The position numbers and the translations under genes were made by a program. A DNA stretch of 64,000 bases. It comes from Deltaproteobacteria bacterium YD0425bin51. Its GTDB lineage: Bacteria > Desulfobacterota > Desulfobacteria > Desulfobacterales > YD0425bin51. The DNA is taken from positions 1-64,000 of the forward strand of contig PDZS01000002.1 of the NCBI GenBank assembly GCA_002753225.1. Reading direction: 5' to 3'. Below, in pieces: positions 37,439-47,587 of this stretch. The stretch's first letter is position 1. Each line of letters begins with the position of its first letter. The notes under the pieces are model-generated. The model searched no databases. It had not been told where the DNA came from and was given only the letters and a program-made list of their open reading frames with translations.

Positions 37439-40026
37439 AATACAATATTAACGAGTTTTTTCTGTACCACAAATATTTTTTTAATTGGTTTATTGTCTAT
37501 AAATTTTAAAGCCTTATCATCAGCTAATGCAGCTTTTTTTATGGCTTCATCATCAGCATCAGCAGATATTGTCAATTTCCCCCTCACTTTGCCATTGATT
37601 TGAATAACAATTAAAAGTTCATCTTTTAATAAAGCATCTTCTCTAAATATAGGCCATGATGATAAAAGAATACTTTCTTTAACACCAAGGTTTTTCCATA
37701 TTTCTTCAGAAAAGTGTGGAACTATAGGTGATAACATTAAAGCTATTGATTCTATTGAAAATCGTAGAACTCTAGCTGCTAGCACATCTTTTGTATCAGG
37801 ATTGATTTCGTATATTGTATTAACAAGTTCCATTACAGCGCTTATTGCGGTATTAAAATGAAATCTGTCTTCTATATCGCTTGTGACTTTTCTTATTGTA
37901 TGATGAGTTTTTTTATAAATTTCTCTAATATTACCAGAAAGTTCACTTGCGCTTTCCTTAAAAGATTCAAGGCATTTTATTCTTTCCATATGATTTGCAG
38001 CAAGCCGCCATATACGGTTTAAAAATCTATATCCCCCATCAACGCCTTGTTCGCTCCACTCCAAATCTTTTTCCGGAGGAGCTGCAAAAAGGCAGAATAG
38101 ACGAGTGGTATCAGACCCGTATTTATCAAGGAGATCATTTGGGTCAATAACATTCTTTTTAGACTTGGACATTTTTTCAACTCGACCTACTGTAATTTCC
38201 TTACCGCAGATTTTACATTTTTTTGAGGCATCTTTTTCTTCTACTTCCTGGGGGAAAATATATCCATGCTCAGGACATGAAAGGATTTCCTTGCATACCA
38301 TTCCCTGGGTAAGAAGTTTTGTAAAAGGTTCTTTATAATTAATAAGTCCCAAAGATTCTATAACTCGCGTAAAGTATCTTGAATAAAGTAGGTGTAAAAT
38401 AGCATGTTCAACACCTCCAATATATTGATCTACAGGCATCCAGTAATCTACTGCTTTTTTGTCAAACATTCCTGTGCTGCATTTTGGACTGCAATATCTC
38501 TCAAAATACCATGAAGATTCTACAAAAGTGTCCATAGTATCAGTTTCACGTCTTGCGTCTTTATTTCCACATTTTGGGCATGTGGTTTTGGAAAAATAAG
38601 GTAGAGAAGGAAGAGGAGATTTACCCCCTTCGAGTAAATTCTCATCTTCAGGAAGAACAATTGGAAGGTCGTTTTCTGGAACTGGAACAATGCCGCATGT
38701 TTCACAATGGATAACGGGAATAGGCGCGCCCCAATATCTTTGTCGCGAAATTCCCCAGTCCCTAAGTCTGAAAGATACAGTTTTTTTACCAAGCCCCTTT
38801 TTTTCAAGATGTGAAGCTATTTCATCCAATGCTTTTTTACTATTAATTCCATTGAACTCACCTGAATTTATAAGAATACCTTCACCAGCATATGCTTCTG
38901 TCATGGAATTGGAGTCTAAATCTTTGTCTAAAGGTTTTATAACTACAATAATTGGGAGACTATATTTTTTTGCAAAATCAAAATCCCTTTGATCATGAGC
39001 AGGCACAGACATAACAGCCCCTGTCCCATATCCCATAAGTGCAAAATTAGCAGTATATATGGGCATTCTTTTCCCTGTCATTGGGTTTATACAATATTTA
39101 CCAGTAAATACACCTTCTTTTTCAAAAGTTTCAACAGCTTTGCTTGATCTATCTTGGAATGAAATCTTTTCCACAAATTTTTTTACTTTTTCTTCCTGAT
39201 CTGTTCCGGAAGAAAGCTCTAAAACTAGAGGATGTTCAGGAGCAAGACACATAAAAGTTGCTCCAAAGACTGTGTCTTGGCGGGTTGTAAATACTGAAAT
39301 AAATTTATCTGTATTTACAATTTGGAATCTAATTTCTGCTCCATAGCTCTTTCCAATCCAGTTTTTTTGCATTGTAAGAACTTTTTCTGGCCAACCAGGT
39401 AGCCTGTCGCAATATATAAGCAGATCATCTGCAAACTCAGTAATTTTAAAGAACCACTGGGATAATTTTTTTTGCTGAACAGATTTACTGCACCGCCAGC
39501 AAGCTCCTGCTTCAACCTGTTCATTGGCTAAAACTGTCTGACATGTGTTGCACCAATTAACAAAGGATTCTTTTCTATATGCCATTCCTTTTTCATACAT
39601 TTTTAAAAAGAGCCATTGTTCCCACTTGTAATATTCAGGTGTACATGTTGCTATTTCTCTATCCCAGTCATAGCTTATACCCATTCTTTTTAGTTGTGCC
39701 CGCATGGTGTCAATATTTGCATATGTCCATTTTGCAGGATGAGTTTTATTTGAAATTGCAGCATTTTCAGCAGGCATTCCAAAAGCATCCCATCCCATAG
39801 GATGAAGGACATTAAATCCTTTCATTCTTTTATATCTTGCAACAACATCACCTATTGTATAATTTCTGACATGACCCATATGGATTTTACCAGATGGATA
39901 TGGGAACATTTCTAAAAGATAATATTTTTTTTTAGTTGTATCTTCTTCTACTTTAAATAGTTTTGATTTTTCCCAGTACTCCTGCCATATTGGTTCAATT
40001 GTTTTTGGGTCGTATTTTGTCTCCAT
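37435..40026 (-). CDS. leuS: Leucyl-tRNA synthetase
   Basis: This class I synthetase charges tRNA-Leu. The HIGH motif appears as H-M-G-H near residue 50 and KMSKS near residue 620. A CP1 editing domain with the conserved T-x-R-x-D-T segment lies between them, and a zinc-finger-like C-x2-C insert is also present. It has 863 residues, normal for bacterial LeuRS. A strong promoter lies upstream, and lptE and an rluA-like gene follow in the same operon. Confidence 0.97.
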   Translation of the reverse strand: METKYDPKTIEPIWQEYWEKSKLFKVEEDTTKKKYYLLEMFPYPSGKIHMGHVRNYTIGDVVARYKRMKGFNVLHPMGWDAFGMPAENAAISNKTHPAKWTYANIDTMRAQLKRMGISYDWDREIATCTPEYYKWEQWLFLKMYEKGMAYRKESFVNWCNTCQTVLANEQVEAGACWRCSKSVQQKKLSQWFFKITEFADDLLIYCDRLPGWPEKVLTMQKNWIGKSYGAEIRFQIVNTDKFISVFTTRQDTVFGATFMCLAPEHPLVLELSSGTDQEEKVKKFVEKISFQDRSSKAVETFEKEGVFTGKYCINPMTGKRMPIYTANFALMGYGTGAVMSVPAHDQRDFDFAKKYSLPIIVVIKPLDKDLDSNSMTEAYAGEGILINSGEFNGINSKKALDEIASHLEKKGLGKKTVSFRLRDWGISRQRYWGAPIPVIHCETCGIVPVPENDLPIVLPEDENLLEGGKSPLPSLPYFSKTTCPKCGNKDARRETDTMDTFVESSWYFERYCSPKCSTGMFDKKAVDYWMPVDQYIGGVEHAILHLLYSRYFTRVIESLGLINYKEPFTKLLTQGMVCKEILSCPEHGYIFPQEVEEKDASKKCKICGKEITVGRVEKMSKSKKNVIDPNDLLDKYGSDTTRLFCLFAAPPEKDLEWSEQGVDGGYRFLNRIWRLAANHMERIKCLESFKESASELSGNIREIYKKTHHTIRKVTSDIEDRFHFNTAISAVMELVNTIYEINPDTKDVLAARVLRFSIESIALMLSPIVPHFSEEIWKNLGVKESILLSSWPIFREDALLKDELLIVIQINGKVRGKLTISADADDEAIKKAALADDKALKFIDNKPIKKIFVVQKKLVNIVL

Positions 40027-40083
40027 TTTCCCTCCACTTTGTTAGCCAATTCTTTGATCTATGTACTTAACTAATAAGTATTT

Positions 40084-40112
40084 ATGATAGGTTCTACTTG
40101 TTTTATTGTCAA
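40084..40112 (-). promoter_or_regulatory. Predicted sigma-70 promoter of leuS-lptE
   Basis: On the minus strand a perfect TTGACA (complement of 40107-40112) and TATCAT (complement of 40084-40089) are separated by 17 nt, 57 nt before the leuS start. It is one of the best housekeeping promoter matches in the window. No T-box-like or attenuator hairpin was recognised between it and leuS. Confidence 0.65.
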
Positions 40113-40163
40113 ATCTTTTATAACATAGAATCATTGAAAAGAGCATTTAGAGGAACATGACTT

Positions 40164-42851
40164 ATGCAAATTAAGTTTTATAATAAAATTTCCATAAAAC
40201 AAGCAGTTAGTATTCTTATTATAGTAATTATAATTGTTTCTTCATTAAATATTTTTCAAATTTTAAATGATCTTATTAAAGAGCGGGAAGAAGTTGATTC
40301 TACAATTTCTCAAGTCCTTTCAATGTTTCAGCATCAAGCAGCTTTAGCCACGTTTTATCTAGACAAAACCATGACAAATAATATTATAAATGGTTTATTT
40401 AGATATAAAGCCATATGTAAAGCAGAAATTAAAAATGACATAGGAGTAGTCCTTGCAAGCAAAGAAAGACAAGTATCAAAGACCAAGCTAATTTGGTTAA
40501 GTTCTATTATAACGCCAAAAACAAATTATGAGCTTCCCCTTATTCATCCTGATATTGGGCAGCAGATAGGCTCCTTAAATATTTATCTGGATAATTATCT
40601 TTTAGCTAAAAATTTTATCAACCGAACAAGTGTTGTTATATTTGGAAGCTTGTTTCAGAATGTTATTTTAGCCCTAATTCTTACTATCTCTTTTTATTAT
40701 TCTTTAACATTACCAATTTTAAAACTATCTAAAGAAGTTGCATCTGTAGATTTGCAAAAACCGGGAGATAAATTTATTGATAGCCCTAAAAATCATAAAA
40801 AAGATGAATTTGGTTTTTTAATTAACAACATAAATGAACTTTTAAAGGGTTTTGATGAAAGTTTAGAAGTTCGTCGAATTGCAGAAAAAAAATATCGTAA
40901 TATTTTTGAAAATGCTACAGAAGGGATATTTCAGACCACTCCTGACGGCAAAATAATTACTGCAAATAAAGCTTTTGCAATAATTTATGGTTTTTCTTCA
41001 ACTGAGGATTTGTTTGAAACTGTGCATGATATAGGGAAACAAGTCTATGTTGATGAAGAACAGAGAAAAGAATTTCAGAGAATAATAAATGAAGAAGGAG
41101 TTATAAAAGAATTTGAAGCAAAGCATTATCGGAAAGACAGAAGTATAATTGATGTATCAATTAGCGCTCATGTTGTATATGATGAGAATAAAAATGTTCA
41201 GTATTATGAAGGGATATTAGAAGATATAACACAAAAAAAACAATCAATTGAATTTAAAATTGCAAAAGAGGCAGCTGAAAGTTCTAATAGAGCTAAAAGT
41301 GAATTTCTAGCTAATATGAGCCATGAAATAAGAACTCCTATGAATGGTGTTATTGGTATGACTACTCTTCTTTTGGATACTGATTTAACTAAAGAACAAC
41401 GAGAATATGCAGACATTGTAAGATATAGTTCAGAAGCTCTTTTAACTATCATTAATGATATTCTTGATTTTTCAAAGATTGAAGCTGGTAAAATTGAATT
41501 TGAAACATATGATTTTGATTTAAGAGCAGTTGTAGAAGATGTAGCTGAACTAATGTGGGTAAAAGCAGAAGAAAAGCTTATTGAGTTTTCTTGTTTTATT
41601 CATCCAGATGTACCTTCTTTACTTCAAGGAGATTCAGGCAGGATAAGACAAATTTTGCTTAATCTTTCAGGCAATGCCATTAAGTTTACATCAAGAGGAA
41701 GTGTTATAATAAGAGTTACTCTTGATAAAGAAGATGAGTCTTCGGTATTGATTAGATTTACGATTATTGACACAGGTATTGGTATTCCAAAGGACAAATT
41801 AGATACTTTATTTAAACCTTTTTCCCAGACAGATGCATCAATTACTAGGAAATATGGAGGGACAGGACTTGGCTTATCCATTTCGAAAAAACTTGTTGAA
41901 ATGATGGATGGTGAAATAGGAGTTAATTCTGAACATGGAAAAGGCTCTACATTTTACTTTACAGCGCGTTTTAAAAAGCAATCAACAACAATTGATAAAG
42001 ATGCTTATTATCCTGACATAGGAGGAAAGAGAATTATAGTTGTTGATGATAATTCAGTTAATATTGAAATTCTTAGGGCTTATTTGGAAGCTTTTGGACT
42101 GAGAGTCAGCACTGCAAAATCTGGAAAAGAGGCTTTAATTAAATTTAACCAAGCAATGGAAGAAGGGGATCCTTATGAGATAGCAATACTCGATTATATT
42201 ATGCCAAACATTGATGGAGAAGGCTTAGGCCTTCTTATTAAAAACGATTTGGATTTAAAAGATACAAAATTAGTAATGCTCTCTTCCCGCAATCAAAAAG
42301 GAGAAGCAGCAAGGATGAAAGAGATAGGATTTTCTGCCTATCTTACAAAACCAATAAAGCGAAGCCATCTTTTAGATTCTATAATGATGGTAGCAGGAAA
42401 AGTTAGAGCAAATACAGAAAAAAAGCCTAAATCTATTTTTACTGTAAGTAATTTACTTTCTGAGAATACTAAACGTAATTTACGTATACTAGTTGCTGAA
42501 GATAATGCTGTTAATCAGAAACTAATAATGAAATATTTGAATAAAATGGGTTTTAATGCAGATATTGTTGGAAATGGAAAAGAATGCTTGGAAATGCTTG
42601 AGAAGGTTATGTATGATATTGTTCTCATGGATGTTAAAATGCCGGAATTAGATGGTTTTGATGCAACTCAGATAATTCGTGACCCCAAATCACAAATTTT
42701 GAATCATAATATCCCAATTATAGCTATGACTGCTCATGCAATGAAAGGAGACAGAGAAAAGTGCATAGAAGCTGGAATGAATGATTATGTTTCAAAGCCT
42801 ATTAAACCAAATGAATTATTAGAAGCAATTGAAAGGCAGGTTCATAGATGA
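40164..42851 (+). CDS. Hybrid sensor histidine kinase (TM-HAMP-PAS-HK-REC-REC)
   Basis: The 895-residue membrane kinase has a transmembrane helix (about 14-34), a periplasmic sensor (about 35-165), a second helix (about 168-190), HAMP and PAS (about 245-360). The core follows: HisKA with H387 in S-H-E-I-R-T-P and HATPase_c with G-T-G-L-G-L-S. Two receivers have phospho-acceptors D677 and D823. No HPt domain is present, so a separate phosphotransfer protein would be required. The N terminus and architecture are close to the kinase at 55977-59942, a paralogue. It overlaps ubiE/menG by 4 nt (ATGA). The signal is unknown. Confidence 0.93.
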   Translation: MQIKFYNKISIKQAVSILIIVIIIVSSLNIFQILNDLIKEREEVDSTISQVLSMFQHQAALATFYLDKTMTNNIINGLFRYKAICKAEIKNDIGVVLASKERQVSKTKLIWLSSIITPKTNYELPLIHPDIGQQIGSLNIYLDNYLLAKNFINRTSVVIFGSLFQNVILALILTISFYYSLTLPILKLSKEVASVDLQKPGDKFIDSPKNHKKDEFGFLINNINELLKGFDESLEVRRIAEKKYRNIFENATEGIFQTTPDGKIITANKAFAIIYGFSSTEDLFETVHDIGKQVYVDEEQRKEFQRIINEEGVIKEFEAKHYRKDRSIIDVSISAHVVYDENKNVQYYEGILEDITQKKQSIEFKIAKEAAESSNRAKSEFLANMSHEIRTPMNGVIGMTTLLLDTDLTKEQREYADIVRYSSEALLTIINDILDFSKIEAGKIEFETYDFDLRAVVEDVAELMWVKAEEKLIEFSCFIHPDVPSLLQGDSGRIRQILLNLSGNAIKFTSRGSVIIRVTLDKEDESSVLIRFTIIDTGIGIPKDKLDTLFKPFSQTDASITRKYGGTGLGLSISKKLVEMMDGEIGVNSEHGKGSTFYFTARFKKQSTTIDKDAYYPDIGGKRIIVVDDNSVNIEILRAYLEAFGLRVSTAKSGKEALIKFNQAMEEGDPYEIAILDYIMPNIDGEGLGLLIKNDLDLKDTKLVMLSSRNQKGEAARMKEIGFSAYLTKPIKRSHLLDSIMMVAGKVRANTEKKPKSIFTVSNLLSENTKRNLRILVAEDNAVNQKLIMKYLNKMGFNADIVGNGKECLEMLEKVMYDIVLMDVKMPELDGFDATQIIRDPKSQILNHNIPIIAMTAHAMKGDREKCIEAGMNDYVSKPIKPNELLEAIERQVHR

Positions 42852-43531
42852 ATCAAGTGAGAGAAATGTTTGGGCGTATAGCTATAGGATATGACTTAAT
42901 GAACCGAGTTATATCTATTGGACAAGATAGAAAATGGAGAAGTTATTTAGTTCAAATGACACATATGACTAACAATTCTAAGATGTTAGATATTGGATGT
43001 GGTACAGGTAAAATTGCATTTGAAGCTAAAAAAAGATACCCTCTTTCGCAAATATTTGGAATAGACATTACTATTGAAATGTTAAAGGTTGCGATAAATC
43101 GCATTGGATCTGAGAAAATAGAATGGTCTATAGGGGATGCAGAAGCTTTACCTTTTGGGGATAATACTTTTGACGCTGTAACATCAGGATATTTAATAAG
43201 GAATGTAAAAGATATCAGAGCAGCGATTAAAGAACAAATAAGAGTAGTAAAAGAAGGAGGAAGGATCGTTTGCTTGGAAACCTGCCCTCCTCCAAATAAT
43301 TTTTTAAAACCTTATATCCAATTTTATTTAAGGCATATTATTCCTTTTTTAGGGCAAATAATAGTAAAAGATAGGTCTGCCTATACATACTTGCCAACTA
43401 CCACACAAAAATTTCTCTCTCCTGAAAGAGTTGTAGATATCATGAAGGAATTAGGTTTAGTCTCTGTCTCTTTTAAACGTTTTATGTTTGGCACTCAGGT
43501 GGTTATTTACGGTATAAAATCGACTTTTTGA
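42848..43531 (+). CDS. ubiE: UbiE/MenG demethylmenaquinone (ubiquinone) methyltransferase
   Basis: The 227-residue class I SAM-dependent methyltransferase would catalyse the C-methylation step of menaquinone (or ubiquinone) synthesis. The SAM-binding L-D-I-G-C-G-T-G-K, the family opening F-x-R-I-A-x-x-Y-D-x-M-N and the motif near residue 117 (G-Y-L-I-R-N-V-K-D) support UbiE/COQ5. In an anaerobic bacterium the menaquinone role (menG) is more likely. No other quinone genes are in the window. It overlaps the kinase gene by 4 nt and the convergent Uma2-like gene by 25 nt. Confidence 0.88.
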   Translation: MNQVREMFGRIAIGYDLMNRVISIGQDRKWRSYLVQMTHMTNNSKMLDIGCGTGKIAFEAKKRYPLSQIFGIDITIEMLKVAINRIGSEKIEWSIGDAEALPFGDNTFDAVTSGYLIRNVKDIRAAIKEQIRVVKEGGRIVCLETCPPPNNFLKPYIQFYLRHIIPFLGQIIVKDRSAYTYLPTTTQKFLSPERVVDIMKELGLVSVSFKRFMFGTQVVIYGIKSTF

Positions 43532-44085
43532 TAAATATCTTCTAAATTTAATTTACAATCAATAGACTCTAAAATAATTTGGGGTTGATCTTCATTTGTT
43601 TCTGAAAACATCCAAAAACCAGTTTCATTTTTTAAATATTTTTCAACCCTTTTTTCTTTTTGTGATATAAGTAAATATTCTTTTAGGGAATTTAACTGAC
43701 GATAATAACGGAATTTATCTCCGCGATCATAAGCTTCTGTTGAATCAGATAAAACCTCAACTATAAGATTTGCATCAAGCAAAGCATCTTTTTTTTGGTT
43801 GTCAAAGAATTTTTTCTCTCCACAAACAACCATAATATCAGGATAAAGATATTTTTTTAATTTATTTATCCTGATTTTCATGTCGTTGACATAAGCAAAA
43901 CAATTTTTTGTTTTAAGTTGAATTCCTATCTCTCGTATAACATTTGCAGTTATCAAATTATGGCTGTCAGAAGCTCCTGCCATTGCGAATATTTCGCCTT
44001 CATGATATTCGTGTTTGATTTCAGAAACTCGTTCCATTTCTAAATATTCTTCTTCTGAAATTGTCTGAATTTTTTCAGCTAACAT
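43507..44085 (-). CDS. Uma2-family (DUF820) putative endonuclease
   Basis: The 192-residue protein has a PD-(D/E)xK-type fold: P-D-I-M-V-V followed by L-I-V-E-V-L-S-D-S-T and K-x-x-Y. Such proteins are abundant in cyanobacteria and some deltaproteobacterial lineages, and their cellular role is not established. It is the third gene of a minus-strand set after a BMP-type lipoprotein and a hybrid kinase (10-nt gap), an unusual context. The gene is intact. Confidence 0.83.
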   Translation of the reverse strand: MLAEKIQTISEEEYLEMERVSEIKHEYHEGEIFAMAGASDSHNLITANVIREIGIQLKTKNCFAYVNDMKIRINKLKKYLYPDIMVVCGEKKFFDNQKKDALLDANLIVEVLSDSTEAYDRGDKFRYYRQLNSLKEYLLISQKEKRVEKYLKNETGFWMFSETNEDQPQIILESIDCKLNLEDIYQKVDFIP

Positions 44086-44095
44086 TTTTTTGTTA

Positions 44096-47000
44096 TCATA
44101 CCCCTAAAATTTCTCTCAATTTATGAGACAATTCATTCATGGTAAAAGGTTTTTGAATAAATCCATTACATCCTCTTTCCATTATTTTTAATCCTTCCCC
44201 ATCAATACTATAACCACTTGAAAGAAGGATTTTTATATTTGGCGTTATCTCTCTTAATTTATCAAAAACTTCCCCTCCTCCCATTCCTGGCATTATCATA
44301 TCTAGAATAACAAGATTTATAGAATCTTTATTTTCTGTAAAAATTTTTACTGCATCAAAACCATTTTTTGCAATGAAAACTTTATATCCAAGTCTTAGGA
44401 GCATTTGACTTCCAACATTTATGATCATATCTTCATCATCAACTATTAAAATTTTTTCTTTCCCTTTTAGTTCTAACGTTACTGGAGGTTTTTCCTCAAT
44501 AATTTTTTTGTCTGAGGCAGGAATATATATGTCAAAAACAGAGCCTTTCTCTACCTCGCTATAAACATTAATATAACCTCCATGACTTTTGATTATACCA
44601 TATGCAGAAGCAAGCCCAAGTCCTGTTCCTCTACCCATTTCTTTTGTGGTAAAAAATGGATCAAATATCTTGTCCATAGTAGTTTTATCCATGCCTACAC
44701 CTGTATCTGCAATTGAAATCTTCACATAACGGCCTGTTTTTAATGCTGGTTTTAAATAATACTCGTCAACTGTAATATTTTTTGTTTTAATTGAAAGTTC
44801 TCCACCATTTGGCATTGCCTGCCATGCATTAACATAAAGGTTTATAAGCACTTGATCTATTTGGCCTTGATCTACTTCTACTGTCCATAATTTGTCTTGT
44901 AAACTAGTTATAATATTAATTTCTTTTTTTGTTCTCCCAAATAATTCAGAATTTTTTTGTATCAACTCATTTAGATCAGTAGGTTTTGCTTCATATTTCC
45001 CTCCTCTTGCAAATCCTAAGAGCTGTTTTGTAAGTTGAGCACCGCTTTTAACATATTCTTCAATGTCGCTTAGTTTTTTATAATGAGGATGATCCAATCC
45101 TATATCTGATAGCATAAGTGAAGTATTACCTTGTATCCCCATAAGCAAATTATTGAAATCATGGGCAATCCCCCCTGCTAACCTTCCAATGGATTCAAGC
45201 TTTTCTGACTGGCGTAGTCGGCTTTCCAGAATAACCTCATTAGTTACATCTTTGTTTAGTGAAACAAAATGTTTAATTTCTCCAGAGTCATCTCTGATTG
45301 GAGATATAGTTGTTTCAAATTCGCAATGAGTGTTATCTTTTTTGCGGTTAATTATATGTCCTGCCCATGATTCTCCGCTTCCTATCTTTTCCCACATTTT
45401 CTGGAAAAACATTTCATCGTGCTTATCGCTTTTAAACATTCTAAAATTATAACCAATGATTTCTTCTTTACTAAATCCCAAAACCTTTTCAAAAGATGGG
45501 TTTACATAAGTTATAATACCTTTTTTGTCCGTTATTATAATAGTTTCAGCAGACTGCTCTACTGCAAAAGCAAGAAGAGCCTTTTCTTCTGCTCCCCGTC
45601 TTTCTTGAGTAATATCTCTGAATACCAAAACAACGCCAATAATTTGACCATCTTTATCTCTAATTGGAGCACCGCTGTCTGCAATTATTTTTTCTTTACC
45701 ATCTTTTGCAATCAACAATGTGTGGTTAGCAAGACCAATAATTCCGTTTGTTTCCAACACCTTATCTACAGGGCTTATACAAGGTTCTCTTGTCCGTTCA
45801 TTTATAATAGTAAAGACTTGATTTAAATTTTTAGAATAAGCCTCTTCCTGGGTCCAGCCAGTTAATTCTTCGGCTATTTTATTCATTAAAACTATTTTGC
45901 CCTCAATATCTGTGCTTATTACACCATCGCCAATGCTTTTAAGGGTGACAGAAAGCCTTTCTTTTTCAGCAATCAGCGCATCCCCTGCCCTTCTTCTGTC
46001 AATGGAAGTCGCTATCATCTGTCCTGTTATTCTCAACATATTTATGTCATCAGAAGCCCAAATTTTTTCTGCTCTAACAGAATCAAAACCCAAGAATCCA
46101 ATAACAGAATTCCCGTGAATAATAGGTATTCTTAGAAGTGATCGGATATTTCTATCCATCCATGATTTTTTTTCTATTGAAGCTTCTGGAGGAAGGTCAG
46201 AAACACGAGGGACATGAACAATTTCAGCATTTTTAATTTTTTTGCTGAACCATCCAAAGCTAGAAAAAGCAATCTTTTTTATATTTTCAATTTGTGGAGA
46301 AATACCATCATCACACCACTCATAGAAAAGTTCCATACTTTTCCCATCTGTAGAAAGTAGTACTGCATATATCCTGTCAACAATTACAAATTCACCTATT
46401 CTTTTTAGTGATCTACGTATCCATGCATCCATATTGAAGAAACCTGAATAGATATAATCAGAAGATATTGAAGCAATAAGCGTCTCAAAGCCAATTCTAT
46501 ACTGTAATTTTAAAATTGAGTCCCTTAATTTAGAAGCCATTTCATTAAAACTTCTAGCAAGTATACCCAGTTCATTTCTGCTTTCGGTTTTAATGAATAT
46601 ATTCATATCTCCTGCACTAATTTGAGTAGAGGCAATGTTTAGTGCCTGAAGTGGTTGAACGATTCTTTTAGCTAGTAAAAAGCCCCAGCCAAAAACTAGG
46701 GTAGAAATTATAGTAATAAGAATAGCTATTATGTAAAGCATGCTTTTAATAGGAGAAAAAGCCTCTTCCCAGGGAAGTTCAACCACAACTTTCCAATGCA
46801 TAGAATGTACAGGAGCCCAAGCGCCAAAAACTTTATCGCCATTTATACCTCTATAAGAAGCAAAAGGAGTTCCTCCAAAGAATAGTTCGTTATTAAAAGT
46901 ACGATTAGAAATATCAATAGTATTAAATATTTTAGGATCTGTACCTTTTTTAGCTATAATTATATTTCTATTATCTATAATATATGTATAACCTGTTTTC

Positions 47001-47578
47001 CCAACATCTATCTGAGCTACAATAAACCATAAAAACTTTAGATTAATTCTAATTACTAATACTCCTGCAATTTTATCTTCTTCATTTCTAAGAGTAACAC
47101 CTAAGCTTATATAAGGAAGATGCGTTGATGTGTCTATTTCAACAGTGCTTGAAAAATCTGATCTGTTTTTTAATACTTGATTTGCAATATATTGAAGCTC
47201 TTGGGAAAAATCTCTTTTGGTTTTGTCTATGGCAGCAATTGTTAAGCCTTTTATATCGTATATATATGCAGATTCATAAGCACTGTTGTGACGGAATAAG
47301 CCCTCTAAAAAATTTTGTAGAGTTTCAGCCGATAGAGATGTAATCCCTTTAATTCGAGATAAATAGCCTATCTTTCGCTTGATATCATCCATATATGAAT
47401 CTATTTTATTGGATGCTAATCTACTTCGTTCGTATTGGATTGTTTTTATGTTTAGTAGATGTAAATTAAAGCTTAAATACAGCAAAAATCCAAAAATAGA
47501 TAAAAAACTAAAAAAAACCCATAAAAAAAGACCATATTTAAGATGATAATATAGAGAGTAAACTTTTTTTATTTTCAT
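44096..47578 (-). CDS. Hybrid sensor histidine kinase (Cache-HAMP-GAF-PAS-PAS-HK-REC)
   Basis: The 1160-residue kinase has two transmembrane helices (about 15-36 and 280-302) flanking a double-Cache-like periplasmic sensor. HAMP (about 303-355), a GAF region (about 370-545) and two PAS domains (about 550-800) follow. The kinase core has H806 in G-G-I-A-H-D-F-N-N-L, the NtrB-like HisKA subtype, and G-T-G-L-G-L-A. A single C-terminal receiver carries Asp in V-I-L-D-M-I-M-P. A 9-nt gap separates it from the upstream BMP-family lipoprotein, which may be its ligand-binding partner. Confidence 0.92.
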   Translation of the reverse strand: MKIKKVYSLYYHLKYGLFLWVFFSFLSIFGFLLYLSFNLHLLNIKTIQYERSRLASNKIDSYMDDIKRKIGYLSRIKGITSLSAETLQNFLEGLFRHNSAYESAYIYDIKGLTIAAIDKTKRDFSQELQYIANQVLKNRSDFSSTVEIDTSTHLPYISLGVTLRNEEDKIAGVLVIRINLKFLWFIVAQIDVGKTGYTYIIDNRNIIIAKKGTDPKIFNTIDISNRTFNNELFFGGTPFASYRGINGDKVFGAWAPVHSMHWKVVVELPWEEAFSPIKSMLYIIAILITIISTLVFGWGFLLAKRIVQPLQALNIASTQISAGDMNIFIKTESRNELGILARSFNEMASKLRDSILKLQYRIGFETLIASISSDYIYSGFFNMDAWIRRSLKRIGEFVIVDRIYAVLLSTDGKSMELFYEWCDDGISPQIENIKKIAFSSFGWFSKKIKNAEIVHVPRVSDLPPEASIEKKSWMDRNIRSLLRIPIIHGNSVIGFLGFDSVRAEKIWASDDINMLRITGQMIATSIDRRRAGDALIAEKERLSVTLKSIGDGVISTDIEGKIVLMNKIAEELTGWTQEEAYSKNLNQVFTIINERTREPCISPVDKVLETNGIIGLANHTLLIAKDGKEKIIADSGAPIRDKDGQIIGVVLVFRDITQERRGAEEKALLAFAVEQSAETIIITDKKGIITYVNPSFEKVLGFSKEEIIGYNFRMFKSDKHDEMFFQKMWEKIGSGESWAGHIINRKKDNTHCEFETTISPIRDDSGEIKHFVSLNKDVTNEVILESRLRQSEKLESIGRLAGGIAHDFNNLLMGIQGNTSLMLSDIGLDHPHYKKLSDIEEYVKSGAQLTKQLLGFARGGKYEAKPTDLNELIQKNSELFGRTKKEINIITSLQDKLWTVEVDQGQIDQVLINLYVNAWQAMPNGGELSIKTKNITVDEYYLKPALKTGRYVKISIADTGVGMDKTTMDKIFDPFFTTKEMGRGTGLGLASAYGIIKSHGGYINVYSEVEKGSVFDIYIPASDKKIIEEKPPVTLELKGKEKILIVDDEDMIINVGSQMLLRLGYKVFIAKNGFDAVKIFTENKDSINLVILDMIMPGMGGGEVFDKLREITPNIKILLSSGYSIDGEGLKIMERGCNGFIQKPFTMNELSHKLREILGV

Positions 47579-47587
47579 AATGAATGA

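Noticed and set aside
45419..45826. 135-codon plus-strand open frame
   Set aside because: It is antisense to the hybrid kinase PAS region, with a Phe/Tyr/Asn-rich composition typical of a shadow frame.
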